Shown here in pieces: positions 60,927 to 64,000 of a stretch of DNA of 64,000 bases; the stretch's first letter is position 1, and the number at the start of each line of letters is the position of its first letter. The notes below the pieces were generated by a model. The model was not told the DNA's origin. It searched no databases and saw only the letters and a list, made by a program, of their open reading frames with translations. Source of the stretch: Olleya sp. Hel_I_94 (GTDB lineage Bacteria > Bacteroidota > Bacteroidia > Flavobacteriales > Flavobacteriaceae); contig NZ_VISI01000002.1 of NCBI RefSeq assembly GCF_007827365.1, forward strand, positions 2,051,001 to 2,115,000, written 5' to 3'. The translations under genes were made by a program, and so were the position numbers.

Positions 60927-63608
60927 ATGGAGTTAAAACCATACCAACATAAAGTCATTAAAGATTTAGAGCATTTTTTGTCTTACACACAAAAAGTGGC
61001 TACACCTGCCAAAGCATTCAATCAATATTGGGAAGATAAGTTAGGCATACCCTATACCCCACAATTAGATGGTTCTTTTACAGGTATGAAACCTTATAAG
61101 GATAATATTCCAAATGCATTACATATAGCCATAAAAGTACCTACTGCTGGTGGTAAAACATTTATTGCATGCAACGCTATACACACCATAAACAAGCATT
61201 TTTATCAAGGTAATGCAAAAGCAGTTGTTTGGTTAGTCCCTTGGTCTAATTTATTACAACAAACAGTAAAAAACCTTTCAGACTCTAATCACCCATATAG
61301 AGAAAAGTTAAATAGTCTATTTGGCAACAGAGTTGAAGTGTATGAAAAAGACCAACTATTACAAGGTGCAAATTTCAATCCTACTTCTGTAACAGAACAG
61401 CTCAATATTTTTGTTTTTAATTTTAGTAGTTTACGCATAAATTCTAGAAAAAAAGAGGATAGAAAAGTGTTTCAAGAAAATGGCGCTTTAGAGTCTTTTA
61501 GAAACACTATTGTAGATAAAGACCTTGTGTTACCAGATACAGATGAAACAGCTTTAATTAATGTTATCAGAAGCCTCAACCCTATTGTAATTGTAGACGA
61601 AAGCCATAATGCTGAAAGTGATTTAAGTGTTGAAATGCTGAACAATCTAAACCCTTCTTTAGTTTTAGATTTAACCGCTACACCAAAAGAAAACAGTAAT
61701 ATTATTTCTTTTGTAAATGCATTGGCTCTTAAAAAGGAAAGCATGGTCAAACTTCCTGTTGTAGTCTATAATCATCATAAAAAAGAAGAGGTTATAACTA
61801 GTGCTCTACACCTACAAAGGCAATTAGAACTTTTAGCTATTGAAGAAGAAAAACTAACAGGGAAATACATTAGACCTATTGTATTATTTCAAGCTCAATC
61901 TAACATAAAAGGAAAGAACAACACTACTTTTCAGAAGATTAAAGAGCAGTTAATAAAAATTAAGATTCCAGAGGAACAAATAAAAATAAAAACTAGTGGC
62001 ATTGATGAGCTAAAAAGTATTGACCTAATGGCTAAAGACTGCCCTGTAAAATATATTATTACCGTAAATGCTTTAAAAGAAGGTTGGGATTGCCCAAATG
62101 CATATATTTTAGCATCATTAGCAGACAAATCTTCCCCTGTGGAAGTAGAACAAATTTTAGGTAGAGTTTTAAGACAACCTTATGTGGTAAAGCATAAAGA
62201 AGCGTTATTAAATATGTCTTTTGTGTTAACAGCTTCAGCAAAGTTTAATGAGACCTTAGATAGTATTGTTAAAGGTTTGCAAGAATCTGGTTTTAGTAAA
62301 GATGATTATTATGCAGAAGAAGCACCTGAAGAAGAATTAACTCCAAATGAAATACTTACAGATAACTTATTTTCAAATGAACCTGAACCTGACAGCTATG
62401 TTAAATCTGATGAAGATTTTGATGTAGAAGCTGTTGAGTTTAATCCGGAGGAAGAAGTTACATTAGACACGATTAGTAAGCAAAATACTTTAGTATCTCA
62501 TATTACAGAAAAGGCAAAAGTTGAAGGACAAACTTTTGAACAGAAAGTAAATGATATTGAAATTGATGATACTACTTCTATTTTTACAGATATTATGAAA
62601 ACTGCACCTAAAGTTTATAAACTGGACTCCCAATTTAAAGAAGTTGCAACTACTATTAAATTACCTCAATTCTTTAAAAAAGTGGAAGAAGGAGAGCTTG
62701 GTGAGGTTAGCCTGTTTGAAGAATTAAATTCTGAAGACCAATACCTAAATAAGGTAAGTTTACTTGATGGTTTTAAGCTATCTAATTACAGTACACAAGT
62801 TACTTTTGATGATATTTCTAAAGAGATATACGCAGTAGATTTTAATGAGCAGAAAAAGACTGCTACTGCACAAAAAGTAAGCAAAAGAGCTAAAGAAATT
62901 TTAGTTGACACTATATTATCTAAACCTAAAGCATCACAGGTAAACCAAATTAGTAGCATCATAGTTTCTAAACTTGGAGACATGACACCTATTTCGCAAC
63001 AAGAATTACAAAAATATGTTAGTCGCGTTTTTGATAATCTATCTAGTGAGCAAATTAGAGATATAGTAGATAATGATTTTATTTATGTAAAAAAGATTAG
63101 AGATAAAATCAATGAACTAACAGACACTTATGCTAAAGAGCGTTTTAAAGTTCTTATAGATAGTAATAAGATTATTGTAAAAGACAATTTTGAATTCCCT
63201 GAAACATTAACCTTTTTAAACCCTAGTACCACTATTGGCAAATCTCTATATGATAGAGAAGCTAGCATGAACAATTATGAGCAAAAAATGATTATGGAAG
63301 TAGCTTCACTTGAAAACATAGTCTTTTGGCATAGAAACCTTGAAAGAGGTAAAGGGTTTGCTTTAAATGGGTTTAGTTCTAACCATTATCCAGACTTTAT
63401 TCTTTACACTAAAAAAGGAAACATCATACTATTAGAAACCAAAGGAGATGTGTATGATAATGATGACAGTAGAAATAAAAATATTTTAGGTAAGACTTGG
63501 GCTGAAAAAGCAGGAGATAACTTTAAATACTTTATGGTATTTGAATCTAAACAGGTTGAAAATACTTATACAGCTAGAAGTGTAATTGAAGTGATTAAAG
63601 GGCTATAA
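60927..63608 (+). CDS. res: Type III restriction subunit (Res)
   Basis: An 893-residue ATP-dependent SF2 enzyme. Helicase motifs: I PTAGGKT (72-78), II DESH (223-226), III TATP (249-252), a GWDCPNAYILA stretch and VI QILGRVLRQP. The C-terminal endonuclease domain has PD-x13-ExK: D823 in YPDFIL and E837-T-K839 in LLETKGD. All catalytic parts are present, so the system should cut DNA when bound to Mod. The region about 470-560 is very acidic and probably flexible. It ends 107 bp before the next gene. Confidence 0.94.
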   Translation: MELKPYQHKVIKDLEHFLSYTQKVATPAKAFNQYWEDKLGIPYTPQLDGSFTGMKPYKDNIPNALHIAIKVPTAGGKTFIACNAIHTINKHFYQGNAKAVVWLVPWSNLLQQTVKNLSDSNHPYREKLNSLFGNRVEVYEKDQLLQGANFNPTSVTEQLNIFVFNFSSLRINSRKKEDRKVFQENGALESFRNTIVDKDLVLPDTDETALINVIRSLNPIVIVDESHNAESDLSVEMLNNLNPSLVLDLTATPKENSNIISFVNALALKKESMVKLPVVVYNHHKKEEVITSALHLQRQLELLAIEEEKLTGKYIRPIVLFQAQSNIKGKNNTTFQKIKEQLIKIKIPEEQIKIKTSGIDELKSIDLMAKDCPVKYIITVNALKEGWDCPNAYILASLADKSSPVEVEQILGRVLRQPYVVKHKEALLNMSFVLTASAKFNETLDSIVKGLQESGFSKDDYYAEEAPEEELTPNEILTDNLFSNEPEPDSYVKSDEDFDVEAVEFNPEEEVTLDTISKQNTLVSHITEKAKVEGQTFEQKVNDIEIDDTTSIFTDIMKTAPKVYKLDSQFKEVATTIKLPQFFKKVEEGELGEVSLFEELNSEDQYLNKVSLLDGFKLSNYSTQVTFDDISKEIYAVDFNEQKKTATAQKVSKRAKEILVDTILSKPKASQVNQISSIIVSKLGDMTPISQQELQKYVSRVFDNLSSEQIRDIVDNDFIYVKKIRDKINELTDTYAKERFKVLIDSNKIIVKDNFEFPETLTFLNPSTTIGKSLYDREASMNNYEQKMIMEVASLENIVFWHRNLERGKGFALNGFSSNHYPDFILYTKKGNIILLETKGDVYDNDDSRNKNILGKTWAEKAGDNFKYFMVFESKQVENTYTARSVIEVIKGL

Positions 63609-63715
63609 AGTAATAGCTATGGGATTTCAATTTTAATAGTAAGATGCCTGCAAGAAAGATATTTTCAGAAAAAACTTTTTATTATATTTTTAAATAGTAA
63701 TTTAGCTTTTCGATT

Positions 63716-64000
63716 ATGTCAGATTCAAAATTAGAAATAAAAATTATAGAAGATCAACAAGGTGCCCATATTGATTTGGACAACCTATCTGTTGATGCCT
63801 CAAAATCTCTTCAAATTATTCTTGAATCATTTACAAGGATTGCACAAGAAGAAAATAATGAAGATTTTAGTATTTCTATAAAAAAAGGAAGTGCATGCAT
63901 TGCACTTAGTGCTCCCGAAACTAAATTACATATTGTTCATAAAAAAGTAATAGATGTATTGGAGTACAACTCCTCTAATGAAACTTATGTTGAAAGCTTA
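63716..64000 (+). CDS. Unknown protein, cut by the window end
   Basis: An ATG at 63716 opens a frame without stop to the window end (95 codons). The sequence starts MSDSKLEIKIIEDQQGAHID and continues with helix LDNLSVDASKSLQIILESFTRIA and strand FSISIKKGSACIALSAP. I do not recognise the family. It follows res by 107 bp in the same orientation and may belong to the same defence island. Confidence 0.65.
   Translation, partial: MSDSKLEIKIIEDQQGAHIDLDNLSVDASKSLQIILESFTRIAQEENNEDFSISIKKGSACIALSAPETKLHIVHKKVIDVLEYNSSNETYVESL

Overview
The window is chromosomal DNA of a marine-type member of the Flavobacteriaceae (Bacteroidota). The evidence is low GC, the suf gene order (sufD-sufS-sufE-DUF59), a SusC/SusD pair, a type IX secretion C-terminal domain, DUF2480/DUF3078/DUF3127 proteins, an SDR-type threonine dehydrogenase, and TAnnTTTG -7 boxes in place of sigma70-type -10 boxes. 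I do not assign a genus.

Layout. 0-8 kb: an iron-sulfur assembly cluster (sufD, small membrane protein, sufS, META lipoprotein, sufE, DUF59 gene), then an ABC exporter, DUF2480 and a DUF3078 barrel protein. 8-13 kb: housekeeping genes on the minus strand (class A penicillin-binding protein, hflX) separated by a 320-base gap with a structured non-coding element, then an endonuclease/exonuclease/phosphatase-family gene. 13-21 kb: a stress or surface signalling cluster with a DUF2383-like protein, a DUF3095 protein, a small exported protein, an araC / receiver / CHASE3-PAS-histidine-kinase operon, and a seven-gene operon of small envelope proteins that includes two reading frames of 50 and 46 codons. 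Four promoters in this cluster share one architecture: a 7-bp element (ATRTAAC) repeated 21 bp apart, the second copy exactly 32 bp upstream of the TTTG of the -7 box. I read this as a local regulon. 21-33 kb: mixed single genes (DUF748, tail-less SSB, GNAT, CBS, TPR, M13 peptidase, a large T9SS-sorted propeller protein, two coupled lipoproteins, threonine dehydrogenase).

33.7-52.9 kb is a polysaccharide utilisation locus: a one-protein propeller/Y_Y_Y/LuxR regulator, SusC, SusD, a double-LamG lipoprotein, two tandem GH144-type (glucoamylase-fold) enzymes, an esterase-like hydrolase, GH3, GH97 with all SusB-type catalytic positions, and a GH43-like propeller with discoidin and FnIII domains. 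The region upstream of susC carries four copies of TACGTCA or its complement.

52.9-64 kb is an integrated island. Its left edge is a 48-bp 3' fragment of a tRNA-Asn gene, still followed by the tRNA terminator. It carries a minus-strand operon with two OB-fold DUF3127 proteins ending in SSB-like tips, a divergent XRE regulator with a palindromic operator, a RadC-type JAB protein, and a complete type III restriction-modification operon (XRE - mod - rhuM - res) followed by a gene that runs off the window. No integrase is visible, so the other boundary, probably with the intact tRNA-Asn, should lie beyond position 64000.
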